A stretch of DNA of 64,000 nt from Pseudomonas laurentiana (GCF_014648275.1 NZ_BMQU01000008.1:168592-232591); one strand, 5' to 3'; numbered from the stretch's first letter, positions 11,558 to 21,477 are shown. The notes: generated by a model not told the origin, from the letters alone. A program made the numbers and translations.

Positions 11558-12553
11558 TCAGGCCGTGAATATTCGCTGTTTGAAGGTGCGGCCAATGGCA
11601 TGGATGCCTGGCGTGTAGTCGTTCTTCTCGATCGCTGCCAAGGCCAGTTTCAGTGCGGTTTCGGCGATCAGCCTGTGTTGCTGGGCCATGGCGTTGACTG
11701 GCAATGGCAGGAAGTCCAGCAACTGGGTGTCACCGAAGGTGCCCAGATGCACGGCGCGGGAATCGGCCGGGCGGCTTTGCAGCACATCGAATACACCCTG
11801 CAGCAGGACGTAGGAGGTGGTCACCAGCGCGTCGGGCAGGCGGCCCAGATCGGCCAGCAGTTCGCCCATCAGGCGGCGACCGCAGTCACGGCTGAATGCC
11901 TCGCCTTGATAGTGGCTGATACTACCGGTAAAGCCTTCCAGTGCCTGGTCGAAGCCACGGGTACGTGCCTGGCTGACGCTCAGTTCGGCGCGCGCACCAA
12001 TCAGGGCAATGTGCTTGGGGGCCGACGCCAGCAAGCTGAGGGTCAACTGCAAGCTGGCATTCTGGTCATCACTGACCACCGAGCAGAAATGCGCGGCGTC
12101 CAGCGTACGGTCGATGGCAATGATCGGCAGGCCCTTAGCCTGCAACTGCCGATAGCTGTCGTCGTCTTCTGGCAGGCAGGTGGCGACAAACAAGGCGTCA
12201 CAACGGCGCGCGCGGAACAGTTGCTGCAACTGACGCTCGCTCTCGGGGTTGTCGTCGCTGCTGGCGATCAGCAACTGATAGCCCTGGGCGCGGGCACCTT
12301 GCTCCAGTTGTTTGGCGATGCACGCGTAGGAGGGGTTTTCCAGATCCGGCAGGATGAACCCCAAGGTTCGCGTGTGTCGGCTGCGCAGGCCGGCTGCCTG
12401 CGGATTGGGTGTGAAGCCATGTGCATCGACCACTGCACGCACCCGCTCTACAGTACTGTTACTGATGCGTTGTTGTTCGGCCTTGCCATTGATGACATAG
12501 CTGGCGGTGGTCACAGACACACCGGCCAGGCGAGCGATATCGCTGAGTTTCAC
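11558..12553 (-). CDS. fruR: Catabolite repressor/activator Cra (FruR), LacI family
   Basis: This 331-aa repressor has an N-terminal LacI helix-turn-helix (MKLSDIARLAGVSVTTASYVINGK), the hinge-helix region near residue 50-60, and a periplasmic-binding-like effector domain. In P. putida, Cra binds fructose-1-phosphate as its preferred effector and controls the divergent fruBKA operon. Here it is divergent from fruB, and its expected operator lies between them. tatD follows in the same direction. Confidence 0.95.
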   Translation of the reverse strand: MKLSDIARLAGVSVTTASYVINGKAEQQRISNSTVERVRAVVDAHGFTPNPQAAGLRSRHTRTLGFILPDLENPSYACIAKQLEQGARAQGYQLLIASSDDNPESERQLQQLFRARRCDALFVATCLPEDDDSYRQLQAKGLPIIAIDRTLDAAHFCSVVSDDQNASLQLTLSLLASAPKHIALIGARAELSVSQARTRGFDQALEGFTGSISHYQGEAFSRDCGRRLMGELLADLGRLPDALVTTSYVLLQGVFDVLQSRPADSRAVHLGTFGDTQLLDFLPLPVNAMAQQHRLIAETALKLALAAIEKNDYTPGIHAIGRTFKQRIFTA

Positions 12554-12682
12554 CGAATTATCCTTGTTATTACCAGGTCTTGGCTGCGAAGCCTGACCGG
12601 ATAGTTTCGCCGATCTCGTCGCAGTAGCGCAGACGACTATTGTCGCAGTTGCCCGACAAGATGGGGCTTCATAGATCGCAGA

Positions 12683-12711
12683 TTATCGAGTAACGTGATC
12701 GTCATTATAGA
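12683..12711 (+). promoter_or_regulatory. Predicted sigma70 promoter of fruBKA
   Basis: A -35-like TTATCG (12683-12688) and -10-like TATAGA (12706-12711) are separated by 17 bp and end directly against the Cra operator. The -35 is poor (4 of 6). The call rests mainly on spacing and on the operator position. Confidence 0.5.
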
Positions 12712-12723
12712 TTAAACGTTTCA
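12712..12723 (+). promoter_or_regulatory. Cra (FruR) operator of fruBKA
   Basis: TTAAACGTTTCA is a near-palindrome and matches the operator reported for Cra at the P. putida fruB promoter, as I recall it. It sits directly after the predicted -10, where a bound repressor would block initiation. fruR is the divergent neighbour. Confidence 0.85.
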
Positions 12724-12839
12724 GCTGGCGCTTTTTCTGCCCTGCTAGCCACCGGCGCCACGGCCAGATCCCTGAGGACTGTGCTGAAATATCCACAACA
12801 ATACCTCGGCGCCAACCTGGCGCTGCAAAGGAGAGGGTC

Positions 12840-15701
12840 ATGCTCGAGCTCACCGTAGAGCAGATATCCATGGGCCAGACGGCTGTGGATAAACCGGCCG
12901 CACTGCAACTGTTGGCGGGCCTTCTGGTTGCTGACGGGTTGGTCGCCGAAGGTTACCTGGCCGGATTGCAGGACCGCGAGGCGCAAGGTTCGACCTTTCT
13001 GGGTCAAGGCATTGCTATCCCCCACGGCACTCCACAGACCCGCGACCTGGTGCATACCACAGGCGTGCGGCTGTTGCAGTTTCCCGAGGGCGTGGACTGG
13101 GGTGATGGTCAGACGGTTTACCTGGCCATTGGTATCGCCGCTAAATCCGATGAGCACCTGCGGCTGTTGCAACTGCTGACCCGGGCCTTGGGCGAAACCG
13201 ACTTGGGCGAAGCGCTGCGCCGTGCTGCCTCCGCCGAGGCGCTGTTGAAATTGCTGCAGGGTGCACCGCAGGCGTTGGCACTGGATGCGCAACTGATCGG
13301 CCTTGGCGTGCCGTCGGAAGATTTCGAAGAACTGGTCTGGCGTGGCGCACGCCTGTTGCGGCGAGCCGAATGCGTGGGCAACGGCTTTGCGGCGGTTCTA
13401 CAGCAGGTCGAAGCCTTGCCTCTGGGCGATGGGCTCTGGTGGTTGCACAGCGAGCAGACAGTACGGCAACCGGGCCTGGCATTCGTCACCCCGGCACAAC
13501 CGTTGCGTTACCTGGGCCAACCCTTGAACGGGCTGTTCTGTCTGGCCAGCCTGGGGGAAGCGCATCAGGCGCTGCTTGAGCGCTTATGCACACTGCTGAT
13601 CGAGGGGCGTGGCCAGGAACTGTTCCGCGCCACCAGCAGCCGTACCGTACTGGAAGTACTGGGTGGCGAAGTGCCGGTGGATTGGCCCAGCGCACGCATT
13701 ACCCTGGCCAACGCCCATGGTCTGCATGCCCGTCCGGCCAAGATCCTTGCGCAATTGGCCAAAGCCTTCGAGGGTGAGATTCGCCTGCGCCTGCCGGAAA
13801 CCGGTCAGGCTGCCGTCTCGGCGAAGAGTTTGAGCAAACTGCTCAGCCTGGGCGCGCACCGTGGGCAGGTGCTGGAATTCATCGCAGAACCAAGCATTGC
13901 GGCTGACGCGTTGCCAGCCTTGCTGGCTGCTGTGGAAGAGGGGCTGGGCGAGGAGATCGAGCCGTTGCCGGCCCTCGTGGCTGAGCCGGTCGTTGCCGAG
14001 GTGACGCCACCGCGGGTCCAGGCCCCGGCGGCAGGTACGCTGATTCAGGGCGTGGCCGCCGCTCCTGGAATAGCCAGCGGCCCGGCGCATGTCCAGGTGC
14101 TGCGCGAGTTCGAGTATCCGCTGCGCGGTGAGTCGCCTGCTGTCGAGCGTGAGCGTTTGCAACAGGCGTTGGTGGCAGTGCGCGACGATATTGACGGGGT
14201 CATCAAGCGCAGCCAGGCCAAGGCGATTCGTGAAATCTTCGTCACCCATCTGGAAATGCTCGACGACCCGGCGCTGGGGGATGAGGTGGCGCAGCGTTTG
14301 CGCCAGGGCGAAAGCGCCGAAGCCGCGTGGATGGCGGTAATCGATGCTGCAGCCCGACAGCAGGAAGCCCTGCACGATGCGCTGCTCGCTGAGCGTGCGG
14401 CCGACCTGCGCGACGTCGGTCGGCGGGTGTTGGCGCAGTTGTGTGGTGAGGCCGACATGGCCTTGCCGGACGCGCCTTACGTGTTGGTGATGGAAGAGGT
14501 CGGGCCTTCCGATGTCGCCCGGCTTGACCCGGCCCGCGTCGCCGGCATTCTTACCGCTCGCGGGGGCGCTACCGCGCACAGCGCCATTGTTGCCCGTGCA
14601 CTTGGCATTCCTGCGGTCGTGGGGGCGGGGGCATCGGTATTGCTGATCGCCCAAGGTACGCCGTTGCTGCTCGACGGCCAGCGCGGACGTTTGCATGTGG
14701 CGCCAGAGCCTGAGCTGTTGCAGCGCTCCCTGGCCGAGCGCGATCGTCGTGAGCAGCGCTTGCAGGCTGCCCGCGCGCGTCGCCTGGAGCCGGCACATAC
14801 CCTTGATGGGCACGCCATCGAAGTCTTTGCCAACATTGGTGAAAGCGCGGGTATCGCGGCGGTGGTCGACCATGGTGCCGAAGGCGTTGGCTTGCTGCGT
14901 ACCGAGCTGATTTTCATGGCCCACCAGAGCGCCCCCGATGAGGCGACTCAGGAGGCCGAGTACCGTAAGGTCCTCGACGGCCTCGGTGGTCGGCCACTGG
15001 TGGTGCGAACCCTTGATGTCGGCGGCGACAAGCCGTTGCCCTATTGGCCGATCGAGCAGGAAGAAAACCCCTTCCTCGGCGTGCGCGGTGTTCGCCTGAC
15101 CCTGCTGCGGCCTCAGATCATGGAGAGCCAACTGCGTGCCTTGCTGCGTGCTGCCGATAACCGACCGCTACGGATCATGTTTCCGATGGTCGGCCAGTTG
15201 GAGGAGTGGCGTGAAGCACGAGCGATGGTCGAACGCCTGCGTCAGGAAATTGAAGTCAATGACCTGCAGGTCGGGATCATGATCGAAGTGCCTTCGGCGG
15301 CGATACTGGCGCCTGTGCTGGCCCGCGAAGTGGACTTCTTCAGCGTCGGTACCAATGACCTGACCCAATACACCCTGGCGATTGACCGGGGTCACCCAAC
15401 GCTTTCCGCCCAGGCCGATGGCCTGCACCCGGCGGTACTGCACTTGATCGACATGACGGTGCGAGCCGCCCATGCCCACGGCAAATGGGTCGGGGTGTGC
15501 GGCGAACTGGCGGCTGATCCGCAGGCTGTACCCATCCTGTTGGGCCTTGGGGTGGATGAACTGAGTGTGGCCGCGCGCAGTATCGCCGAGGTCAAGGCTC
15601 AGGTGCGCGAACTGAATTATGAACACACCCGGCAGTTGGCGCGCGACGCGTTGGCTCAGGGTAGCGCCGCCGATGTGCGGGCGCTGGTGGAGATACGCTG
15701 A
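12840..15701 (+). CDS. fruB: Fructose PTS multiphosphoryl transfer protein EIIA-HPr-EI
   Basis: This 953-aa soluble protein carries phosphate from PEP to FruA through three fused modules. EIIA-Fru occupies about residues 1-145, with the active His at about 62 in GIAIPHGTPQ. HPr occupies about 285-370, with the active His at about 296 in HGLHARPAK. Enzyme I occupies about 400-953, with the active His at about 580 in GGATAHSAIVARAL and the PEP-site block GTNDLTQYTLAIDRG. The start has GGAGAG upstream. The stop overlaps the fruK start by 1 bp (TGATG). Confidence 0.97.
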   Translation: MLELTVEQISMGQTAVDKPAALQLLAGLLVADGLVAEGYLAGLQDREAQGSTFLGQGIAIPHGTPQTRDLVHTTGVRLLQFPEGVDWGDGQTVYLAIGIAAKSDEHLRLLQLLTRALGETDLGEALRRAASAEALLKLLQGAPQALALDAQLIGLGVPSEDFEELVWRGARLLRRAECVGNGFAAVLQQVEALPLGDGLWWLHSEQTVRQPGLAFVTPAQPLRYLGQPLNGLFCLASLGEAHQALLERLCTLLIEGRGQELFRATSSRTVLEVLGGEVPVDWPSARITLANAHGLHARPAKILAQLAKAFEGEIRLRLPETGQAAVSAKSLSKLLSLGAHRGQVLEFIAEPSIAADALPALLAAVEEGLGEEIEPLPALVAEPVVAEVTPPRVQAPAAGTLIQGVAAAPGIASGPAHVQVLREFEYPLRGESPAVERERLQQALVAVRDDIDGVIKRSQAKAIREIFVTHLEMLDDPALGDEVAQRLRQGESAEAAWMAVIDAAARQQEALHDALLAERAADLRDVGRRVLAQLCGEADMALPDAPYVLVMEEVGPSDVARLDPARVAGILTARGGATAHSAIVARALGIPAVVGAGASVLLIAQGTPLLLDGQRGRLHVAPEPELLQRSLAERDRREQRLQAARARRLEPAHTLDGHAIEVFANIGESAGIAAVVDHGAEGVGLLRTELIFMAHQSAPDEATQEAEYRKVLDGLGGRPLVVRTLDVGGDKPLPYWPIEQEENPFLGVRGVRLTLLRPQIMESQLRALLRAADNRPLRIMFPMVGQLEEWREARAMVERLRQEIEVNDLQVGIMIEVPSAAILAPVLAREVDFFSVGTNDLTQYTLAIDRGHPTLSAQADGLHPAVLHLIDMTVRAAHAHGKWVGVCGELAADPQAVPILLGLGVDELSVAARSIAEVKAQVRELNYEHTRQLARDALAQGSAADVRALVEIR

Positions 15702-16651
15702 TGGCCAAGATCCTGACGTTGACCCTCAACCCGGCACTGGACCTCACCGTTACGCTGGAGCACTTGCAGCCGGGCACCGTCAATCGGAGCCACGCCCTGC
15801 AGGCGCATGCCGCGGGCAAGGGGCTCAACGTGGCTCAGGTGCTGGCCGACCTGGGGCACCAGATAACCGTGAGTGGCTTTCTTGGTGCGGATAACCTTCA
15901 GCCTTTTGAGGCGCTGATCGCACAGCGTGGCTTTGTTGACGGCTTCATTCGTGTACCGGGACAGACCCGTAGCAATATCAAGCTGGTTGAAGGTACAGGG
16001 CGGGTGACCGACATCAATGGCCCAGGGCCGGACGTCGACGAGTCGGCCTTTGCGGCGTTGTTGGAGCGTCTGGAACGTATCGCGCCAGGGCACGATGCGG
16101 TGGTCGTGGCTGGCAGCCTGCCGCCCGGCGTCACGGTGCAGTGGTTTGCACAACTGCTTGCGCGTCTCAAGGCCTTGGGGCTGAAAGTCGCGCTGGATAC
16201 CAGTGGTGAGGCCCTGCGTGCCGGTCTTGCCAGCATGCCGTGGTTGGTCAAGCCCAACACCGACGAGTTGGGCGAGGTATTGGAAACGCCGCTGCATAGC
16301 TTTAGCGAGCAGCAGGCTGCTGCGCGCCGTTTGCTGGACCTGGGTATTGAGGAGGTGGTGATTTCTCAAGGGGCCGAAGGCGTTACCTGGTTCAACGCCC
16401 AGGCAACCTTGCATGCGTCGCCACCCACGGTGAAGGTTGCCAGTACCGTGGGTGCTGGTGATTCGCTGTTGGCCGGCATGGTCCATGGTCTGCTGGAAGG
16501 CGACGCCGCCGAAAGCACCTTGCGCCGGGCAACCGCCATTGCGGCCATGGCCGTGAGCCAGATCGGCTTTGGTATCACCGACCCACAGTACCTCGTGCAG
16601 TTGCAGCGTGAGATCCGTATCCACACCCCGGCAGCAGAACAAGAGGGTTGA
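15701..16651 (+). CDS. fruK: 1-phosphofructokinase
   Basis: This 316-aa PfkB-family kinase phosphorylates fructose-1-phosphate to fructose-1,6-bisphosphate, thereby also removing the Cra effector. The N-terminal TLTLNPALDLTV and the GKGLNVAQVLADLG block are diagnostic of the LacC/FruK branch. The C-terminal anion hole and catalytic Asp are in STVGAGDSLLAGMVHG. It overlaps the fruB stop and ends 2 bp before the likely fruA ATG, so the three genes form one operon. Confidence 0.97.
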   Translation: MAKILTLTLNPALDLTVTLEHLQPGTVNRSHALQAHAAGKGLNVAQVLADLGHQITVSGFLGADNLQPFEALIAQRGFVDGFIRVPGQTRSNIKLVEGTGRVTDINGPGPDVDESAFAALLERLERIAPGHDAVVVAGSLPPGVTVQWFAQLLARLKALGLKVALDTSGEALRAGLASMPWLVKPNTDELGEVLETPLHSFSEQQAAARRLLDLGIEEVVISQGAEGVTWFNAQATLHASPPTVKVASTVGAGDSLLAGMVHGLLEGDAAESTLRRATAIAAMAVSQIGFGITDPQYLVQLQREIRIHTPAAEQEG

Positions 16652-16653
16652 AC

Positions 16654-18387
16654 ATGAAACTGGCGATTGTCACGGCTTGTCCCAACGCCATGGTCTCCAG
16701 CGTGCTCAGTGCACGCTTGCTGGAGGCTGCGGCCCGCCGCCAGGGTTATGGCACCAGCGTCGAAGTTCACGACCCGGCGCACCCCGAGCGGCAACTTCTG
16801 GCGGCGGATATCGACGCGGCCGACTGGGTTCTGGTGGTCAGCAGCGGCCCGTTGAACTTGCAGCGTTTTGCCGGCAAGCGGTTGTTCCGCAGTACCCCGT
16901 CGCAGGCGCTACAGGATGTTGATCACTTCTTGCGCGATGCCGCCGAGAAGGCCGAGGTTTATCAGCCGGTAGCCGAGCCTGTGGCGCCTGTCGCACAGGG
17001 CAAACGCATTGTCGCGATCACCGCCTGCCCGACCGGTGTGGCTCACACCTTCATGGCCGCCGAGGCGTTACAGCAGGCAGCGCAGCAGATGGGTTACCAC
17101 CTTGACGTGGAAACCCAGGGTTCGGTGGGCGCCCGTACACCGCTTAGCGCTCAGGCGATTGCCGAGGCGGATGTGGTATTGCTGGCTGCAGACATCGAAG
17201 TGGCCACCGAGCGTTTTGCCGGCAAGCGGATCTATCGCTGCGGCACAGGCATTGCCCTGAAGCAGGCGCGCGCGACCTTGGATAAAGCACTGGCCGAAGG
17301 CAAGCAGGAGTCGGCGGCGACTGCCGGCCAGGCTGCGCCCGACAAGGGTGAGAAGACGGGTGTCTACAAGCACCTGCTGACCGGGGTATCGTTCATGCTG
17401 CCGATGGTGGTGGCGGGTGGTTTGCTGATCGCCTTGTCCTTTGTCTTCGGCATCGAGGCGTTCAAGCAACCGGGTACCTTGCCTGCGGCGCTGATGCAGA
17501 TCGGTGGTGAGGCGGCGTTCAAGTTGATGGTGCCGTTGCTGGCCGGTTATATCGCCTACTCGATTGCCGATCGCCCTGGCCTTGCGCCGGGCATGATTGG
17601 CGGCTTGCTGGCCAGCACCCTGGGTGCCGGGTTTATCGGCGGTATCGTTGCCGGTTTCCTCGCAGGCTACAGCGCCAAGGCCATCAACCGTTGGGCGCGA
17701 CTGCCCAGTAGCCTGGAAGCGCTCAAGCCGATCCTGATCATTCCATTGTTGGCCAGCCTGTTTACGGGCCTGGTGATGATCTACGTGGTTGGCCAGCCCG
17801 TAGCGCAGATGCTTGCGGGGTTGACCCATTTTCTCGACAGCATGGGCACCACCAATGCCATCCTCCTCGGCATCCTGCTTGGCGGGATGATGTGCGTTGA
17901 TCTCGGTGGGCCGATCAACAAGGCCGCCTATGCGTTCTCTGTGGGCCTGCTGGCATCGCAGAGTTATGCACCGATGGCCGCGACCATGGCAGCAGGTATG
18001 GTGCCGCCGATCGGGCTGGGCATTGCCAGCTTCATTGCACGGCGCAAGTTTGCCCAGAGTGAGCGGGAGGCCGGCAAGGCCGCGTTGGTACTGGGCCTCT
18101 GCTTCATTTCCGAAGGGGCGATTCCCTTTGCTGCCAAGGACCCGCTACGGGTGATTCCCGCGAGCATCGCCGGTGGGGCGTTGACCGGTGCCTTGTCGAT
18201 GTACTTCGGTTGCAAGCTGATGGCGCCTCATGGCGGGCTGTTCGTGTTGCTGATCCCGAACGCCATCAACCATGCACTGCTTTACCTGTTGGCAATTCTT
18301 GCCGGTAGCCTGCTGACCGCCGTGTTGTACGCGTTGCTCAAGCGTAGCGACGTCGTCGAGCTGGCGGTCGAGCCGGCCAAGGCCTGA
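16654..18387 (+). CDS. fruA: PTS fructose transporter EIIB'BC
   Basis: This 577-aa inner-membrane permease takes up fructose and phosphorylates it to fructose-1-phosphate. An N-terminal EIIB-like copy (residues about 1-95, with TACPNAMVSS) precedes a second, canonical EIIB (about 118-215, phosphorylated Cys in ITACPTGVAHTFMAAEAL). The EIIC domain of about 340 residues follows, with many hydrophobic helices and GGPINKAAYAF. The ATG at 16654 has AAGAGG upstream. A TTG two codons earlier is possible but unnecessary. It is the last gene of fruBKA. Confidence 0.96.
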   Translation: MKLAIVTACPNAMVSSVLSARLLEAAARRQGYGTSVEVHDPAHPERQLLAADIDAADWVLVVSSGPLNLQRFAGKRLFRSTPSQALQDVDHFLRDAAEKAEVYQPVAEPVAPVAQGKRIVAITACPTGVAHTFMAAEALQQAAQQMGYHLDVETQGSVGARTPLSAQAIAEADVVLLAADIEVATERFAGKRIYRCGTGIALKQARATLDKALAEGKQESAATAGQAAPDKGEKTGVYKHLLTGVSFMLPMVVAGGLLIALSFVFGIEAFKQPGTLPAALMQIGGEAAFKLMVPLLAGYIAYSIADRPGLAPGMIGGLLASTLGAGFIGGIVAGFLAGYSAKAINRWARLPSSLEALKPILIIPLLASLFTGLVMIYVVGQPVAQMLAGLTHFLDSMGTTNAILLGILLGGMMCVDLGGPINKAAYAFSVGLLASQSYAPMAATMAAGMVPPIGLGIASFIARRKFAQSEREAGKAALVLGLCFISEGAIPFAAKDPLRVIPASIAGGALTGALSMYFGCKLMAPHGGLFVLLIPNAINHALLYLLAILAGSLLTAVLYALLKRSDVVELAVEPAKA

Positions 18388-18395
18388 GGGCGTGC

Positions 18396-19592
18396 TCAGG
18401 CCAGTTCGTGCAAGGCGCGGACCAGCGCCTGGAGGTCGTCCGGCGTTGTGGTGAAGCCGGGCGTTACCCGAATGCATGGCCCGCAGGCCGAGCCCTCGGG
18501 GGCCACGGTGAACAGGTTGTGCTCGTCCAGCAGGCGTCGAGCCATGGCGGCCTGGTCAGGGTGGCGGGTAAAGCGAAATGAGGTGATGCCGCAATACAGG
18601 CGCGGATCGTCCGGGGTCATCACCTCGATGCCGGGCAATGGGCGCACCTGTTCGACCCAAAGGTCGCGCAGGTAACTCAGGCGCGCCCCTTTTACCGCTG
18701 CGCCACCCATGGCCCGGTGTTCTGCAAATACGGTCGGCAAGGTCATCCAGGCGGGAATGTTCGGTGTGCCGCACGGCGCCCGCGAGCGGATATCATCCCC
18801 TCGGTAGTTCGCTTCGCTCATGTCCGGGTCGATGGCCTGCAGACGTGCTTCGGCGATGTACAGCACCCCCAGGCTCAGCGGCGCGCCGATCCATTTCTGC
18901 AAGTTGAACGCGGCGAAATCGACGCCTGACTGATCCAGCGTGAAGTCCACCAACCCCAGCGCATGAGCACCGTCGAGCATGACCTCGACGCCCTGAGCCC
19001 GGGCGCAGGCGGCGATGGCCTGCACCGGCATCACCAACCCGGTGCGGTGGGTCACGTAGGTCAGGGCCATCAGCTTGAGTCGAGGGTAGCGCTCGAACGC
19101 CTGGCGGTAGCTGTCGAGCAGGTTATCGAACGTGGCCGGGTGCGGATGACGGATTTCGATCACTTCCACCCCTCGGTTGTGCGCCAGCCAGCGCATGGCG
19201 TGCTTTACGCTGTCGTACTCCAGGTCGCTGATCAGCACCTGATCGCCAGGGCGCAGGCCGTTGTAGTTACGGATCAGCGACAGCATCGAGGCCGACGTGC
19301 TCTGCGTCAGGGCTACAGTGTTGACCGGAACCTGCAACAACTCCGCCACCGCCGCATGGATCTCCAGGCTGCCGACCTGCTCGAAGTGCTGCCGTACCGG
19401 CAGTGAGCCAGCCCGATTGATTGCCGCGATATGCGCCTGGTAGTGCTCCGCTACCGTGCGTGTCATGCGGCCGAAGTAACCGTACTCAAGGTTGATCGGT
19501 CCGGGTTCGATGTCGTAGCGCGAGGCGACGCGTTGCCAGTAGCCCTCGTCGCGGGCCAGAAGGGAGGGCTCAGACAGGGGCAGGTCATTCAT
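18396..19592 (-). CDS. Class V PLP aminotransferase (isopenicillin-N-epimerase/cysteine-desulfurase-like)
   Basis: This 398-aa fold-type I PLP enzyme has VALTQSTSASMLSLIRNYNGLRPGDQ (cofactor-phosphate region, about residue 105), the Asp-containing VMLDGAHALGLVDF (about 205) and the Schiff-base Lys in FAAFNLQKWIGAPLSLGVLY (about 230). The conserved active-site block and length fit the isopenicillin N epimerase-like subgroup of class V aminotransferases. The natural substrate is unknown. The ATG at 19592 starts MNDLPLSEP. The 30 residues open upstream look non-coding. Confidence 0.85.
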   Translation of the reverse strand: MNDLPLSEPSLLARDEGYWQRVASRYDIEPGPINLEYGYFGRMTRTVAEHYQAHIAAINRAGSLPVRQHFEQVGSLEIHAAVAELLQVPVNTVALTQSTSASMLSLIRNYNGLRPGDQVLISDLEYDSVKHAMRWLAHNRGVEVIEIRHPHPATFDNLLDSYRQAFERYPRLKLMALTYVTHRTGLVMPVQAIAACARAQGVEVMLDGAHALGLVDFTLDQSGVDFAAFNLQKWIGAPLSLGVLYIAEARLQAIDPDMSEANYRGDDIRSRAPCGTPNIPAWMTLPTVFAEHRAMGGAAVKGARLSYLRDLWVEQVRPLPGIEVMTPDDPRLYCGITSFRFTRHPDQAAMARRLLDEHNLFTVAPEGSACGPCIRVTPGFTTTPDDLQALVRALHELA

Positions 19593-19608
19593 GCAAGTGC
19601 TCGCTGTG

Positions 19609-19839
19609 TCAGGGGCGGGGGCGTGGGTGTTTTTTACGCAGGGGAACGAGCAAGTCAGACAGGCCGTTGTGGTCGACTTCATGCATCAGCGCCAACAGGC
19701 TGCCCAACTCGCCCTTGGGAAAGCCTTCACGGGCGAACCAGTTCAGGTACTGGCCGGGCAGGTCCGCGATCAAGCGGCCTTTGTACTTGCCGAAAGGCAT
19801 TTCGCGAGTGACCAGCAGTTCAAGGGCTTCGGGGTTCAT
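19609..19839 (-). CDS. DUF3820-family small protein (putative quorum-sensing-regulated factor family)
   Basis: This 76-aa protein carries the compact family motif MPFGKYKGRLIADLPGQYLNW followed by FAREGFPKGELGSLLALMHEID-like sequence. The family is annotated as putative quorum-sensing-regulated virulence factor. No biochemical role is established. I chose the ATG at 19839 because the homology starts there (MNPEALELL). The TTG at 19944 would add 35 unlike residues. It lies 16 bp before the aminotransferase start on the same strand, suggesting cotranscription. Confidence 0.75.
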   Translation of the reverse strand: MNPEALELLVTREMPFGKYKGRLIADLPGQYLNWFAREGFPKGELGSLLALMHEVDHNGLSDLLVPLRKKHPRPRP

Positions 19840-19956
19840 GGTGCGGCAACAACCTGTGACGTCGAGCCCATGAAGATACAGGCATTCGACAGGTGCGCCA
19901 AAGGACAGATCCCGTCGAAAATCTGCATACAGATTCGTCCTCAAGGAGGCGCGTGG

Positions 19957-21477
19957 TTAGACGACCTGATTGCGTCCGTTGTGTTTGGCTTGGTAGAGCG
20001 CCCCGTCGGCAGCGCCCAGCAGGGCGTCGAGGCTGTGTTGCGGGCAGTCTGGCGCATGGGTGGCAACACCGATGCTGACGGTTACGGGCTGCGCATCGCC
20101 GGCGTACGGCGGTTGTGCTGCGATCTGACGGCGCAGGTTCTCAGCCAGTTGATGAGCACCCTGGGTGTCGGTTTCCGGCAAGACGATCAGAAACTCCTCG
20201 CCGCCATAGCGGGCCGCGAGATCTGCCGGTCGACGGATGCAACGCTGGATGGTCGCGGCCACTTTACGCAAGGCCTGATCACCGCCCTGGTGGCCGTGTC
20301 GCTCGTTGAAGGCCTTGAAGCGGTCGACGTCCACCATCAATACCGACAAGGGACGCGCATTGCGTTTGGCGCGGGCCCATTCCTGGCGCAGCACCTGGTC
20401 CAGACGCCGACGATTCGGCAGATTGGTCAGGCTGTCGGTGGCGGCCAGGGTGGCCAGGCCTTGTTCGGCATCCTGGCGGCGGCGCAGCTCGCGACCCAGC
20501 AACAGCGTAAGCCAGAGAATGCCAACGCACAGCACGCCTGTTGCGCTACCCACCACCAAAGCGGTTCGCAGCCACGACTCGAATACTTCTTCACTGGACA
20601 GGGCCACGACCACCATCAATGGCAGGTCCGTGACGCGGGAAAAAGTGAACAGGCGCTCTTTGCCATCCAGTGCCGAGATCGCGCTGAAACTACCCCTGCC
20701 TTCTTGAATGGCCCGTTTGAAGTTCAGTTGCTGGCTGAAGTCCTTGCCCACCAGTTGGCGGTTGTCCTGTGCCGAGTGCCGAGCGAGCAGTACCCCGTTG
20801 GTGTTGATCAGGTTAATGCTGCCTTCGTGGCCAATGTCCAGGCGATTGAACAACTCATCGAAGTACGACAGGCGCAAGGCACCGGCGGCGACGCCAGCAA
20901 ACTCGCCATGGATATCCGAAATCCTGCGGCTGAAGCCAATGCACCAATCCAGATCGCCAAGCCGTGCCTTGAACGGTTGGCTGATCAACAGGCCCAGGCC
21001 AGGGTTAGCCCGGTGGTCCTGGAATATCTTGCTGTCGGCAAAGTTGGCGCTGCGTGGGGTCGTGCTGGCGGAGTCCGCGACCACATCGCCATTGCTGTCG
21101 AGCCACAGGATATCGCCCCGCAATGGCACGCTGAAGGCCTGGTTGAACAACACCTGGTGGCGCAGTTCCGGTGGAATCGTCAACAACTCCGGGCGCTGTG
21201 CGGCCCAGATCAGGCCCCGCAAGGACAGGTTGTAGAGTTCCACGTTGCGCACAATGTCGGTGTCGATCAACTGCACGATGTTGCTTGCCGAGCGAACGGC
21301 CGCCTGCTCGACGTTGGTACGTTCGCGCATCAACAAAAACGTTACGATGGCAACGATCGCCAGAACCGTCAGGCAACTGCCCAGATTAAGAACCAGTTCT
21401 GGATGGCTTCGGTACAGGGCAGTGCGTTGAGGCCGGGTGCGCGAAGTCATGGTCGCCAGTGTTTGACCGTAGGTCAT
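19957..21477 (-). CDS. Membrane diguanylate cyclase with Cache-type periplasmic sensor
   Basis: This protein of about 506 aa makes c-di-GMP. TM1 is near residue 35 (LGSCLTVLAIVAIVTFLLM). A periplasmic Cache-like domain follows (about 60-290), then TM2 (about 295-320) and a C-terminal GGDEF domain. The active site reads RYGGEEFLIVLPE, and an RPAD inhibitory I-site lies five residues before it, so product inhibition is expected. No EAL domain is present. The start is uncertain between ATG 21477 and ATG 21450. Neither has a clear ribosome site. Confidence 0.88.
   Translation of the reverse strand: MTYGQTLATMTSRTRPQRTALYRSHPELVLNLGSCLTVLAIVAIVTFLLMRERTNVEQAAVRSASNIVQLIDTDIVRNVELYNLSLRGLIWAAQRPELLTIPPELRHQVLFNQAFSVPLRGDILWLDSNGDVVADSASTTPRSANFADSKIFQDHRANPGLGLLISQPFKARLGDLDWCIGFSRRISDIHGEFAGVAAGALRLSYFDELFNRLDIGHEGSINLINTNGVLLARHSAQDNRQLVGKDFSQQLNFKRAIQEGRGSFSAISALDGKERLFTFSRVTDLPLMVVVALSSEEVFESWLRTALVVGSATGVLCVGILWLTLLLGRELRRRQDAEQGLATLAATDSLTNLPNRRRLDQVLRQEWARAKRNARPLSVLMVDVDRFKAFNERHGHQGGDQALRKVAATIQRCIRRPADLAARYGGEEFLIVLPETDTQGAHQLAENLRRQIAAQPPYAGDAQPVTVSIGVATHAPDCPQHSLDALLGAADGALYQAKHNGRNQVV

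Noticed and set aside
13584-15131. 515-codon open frame on the minus strand
   Set aside because: It is antisense to the HPr-EI part of fruB. No motifs or ribosome site.
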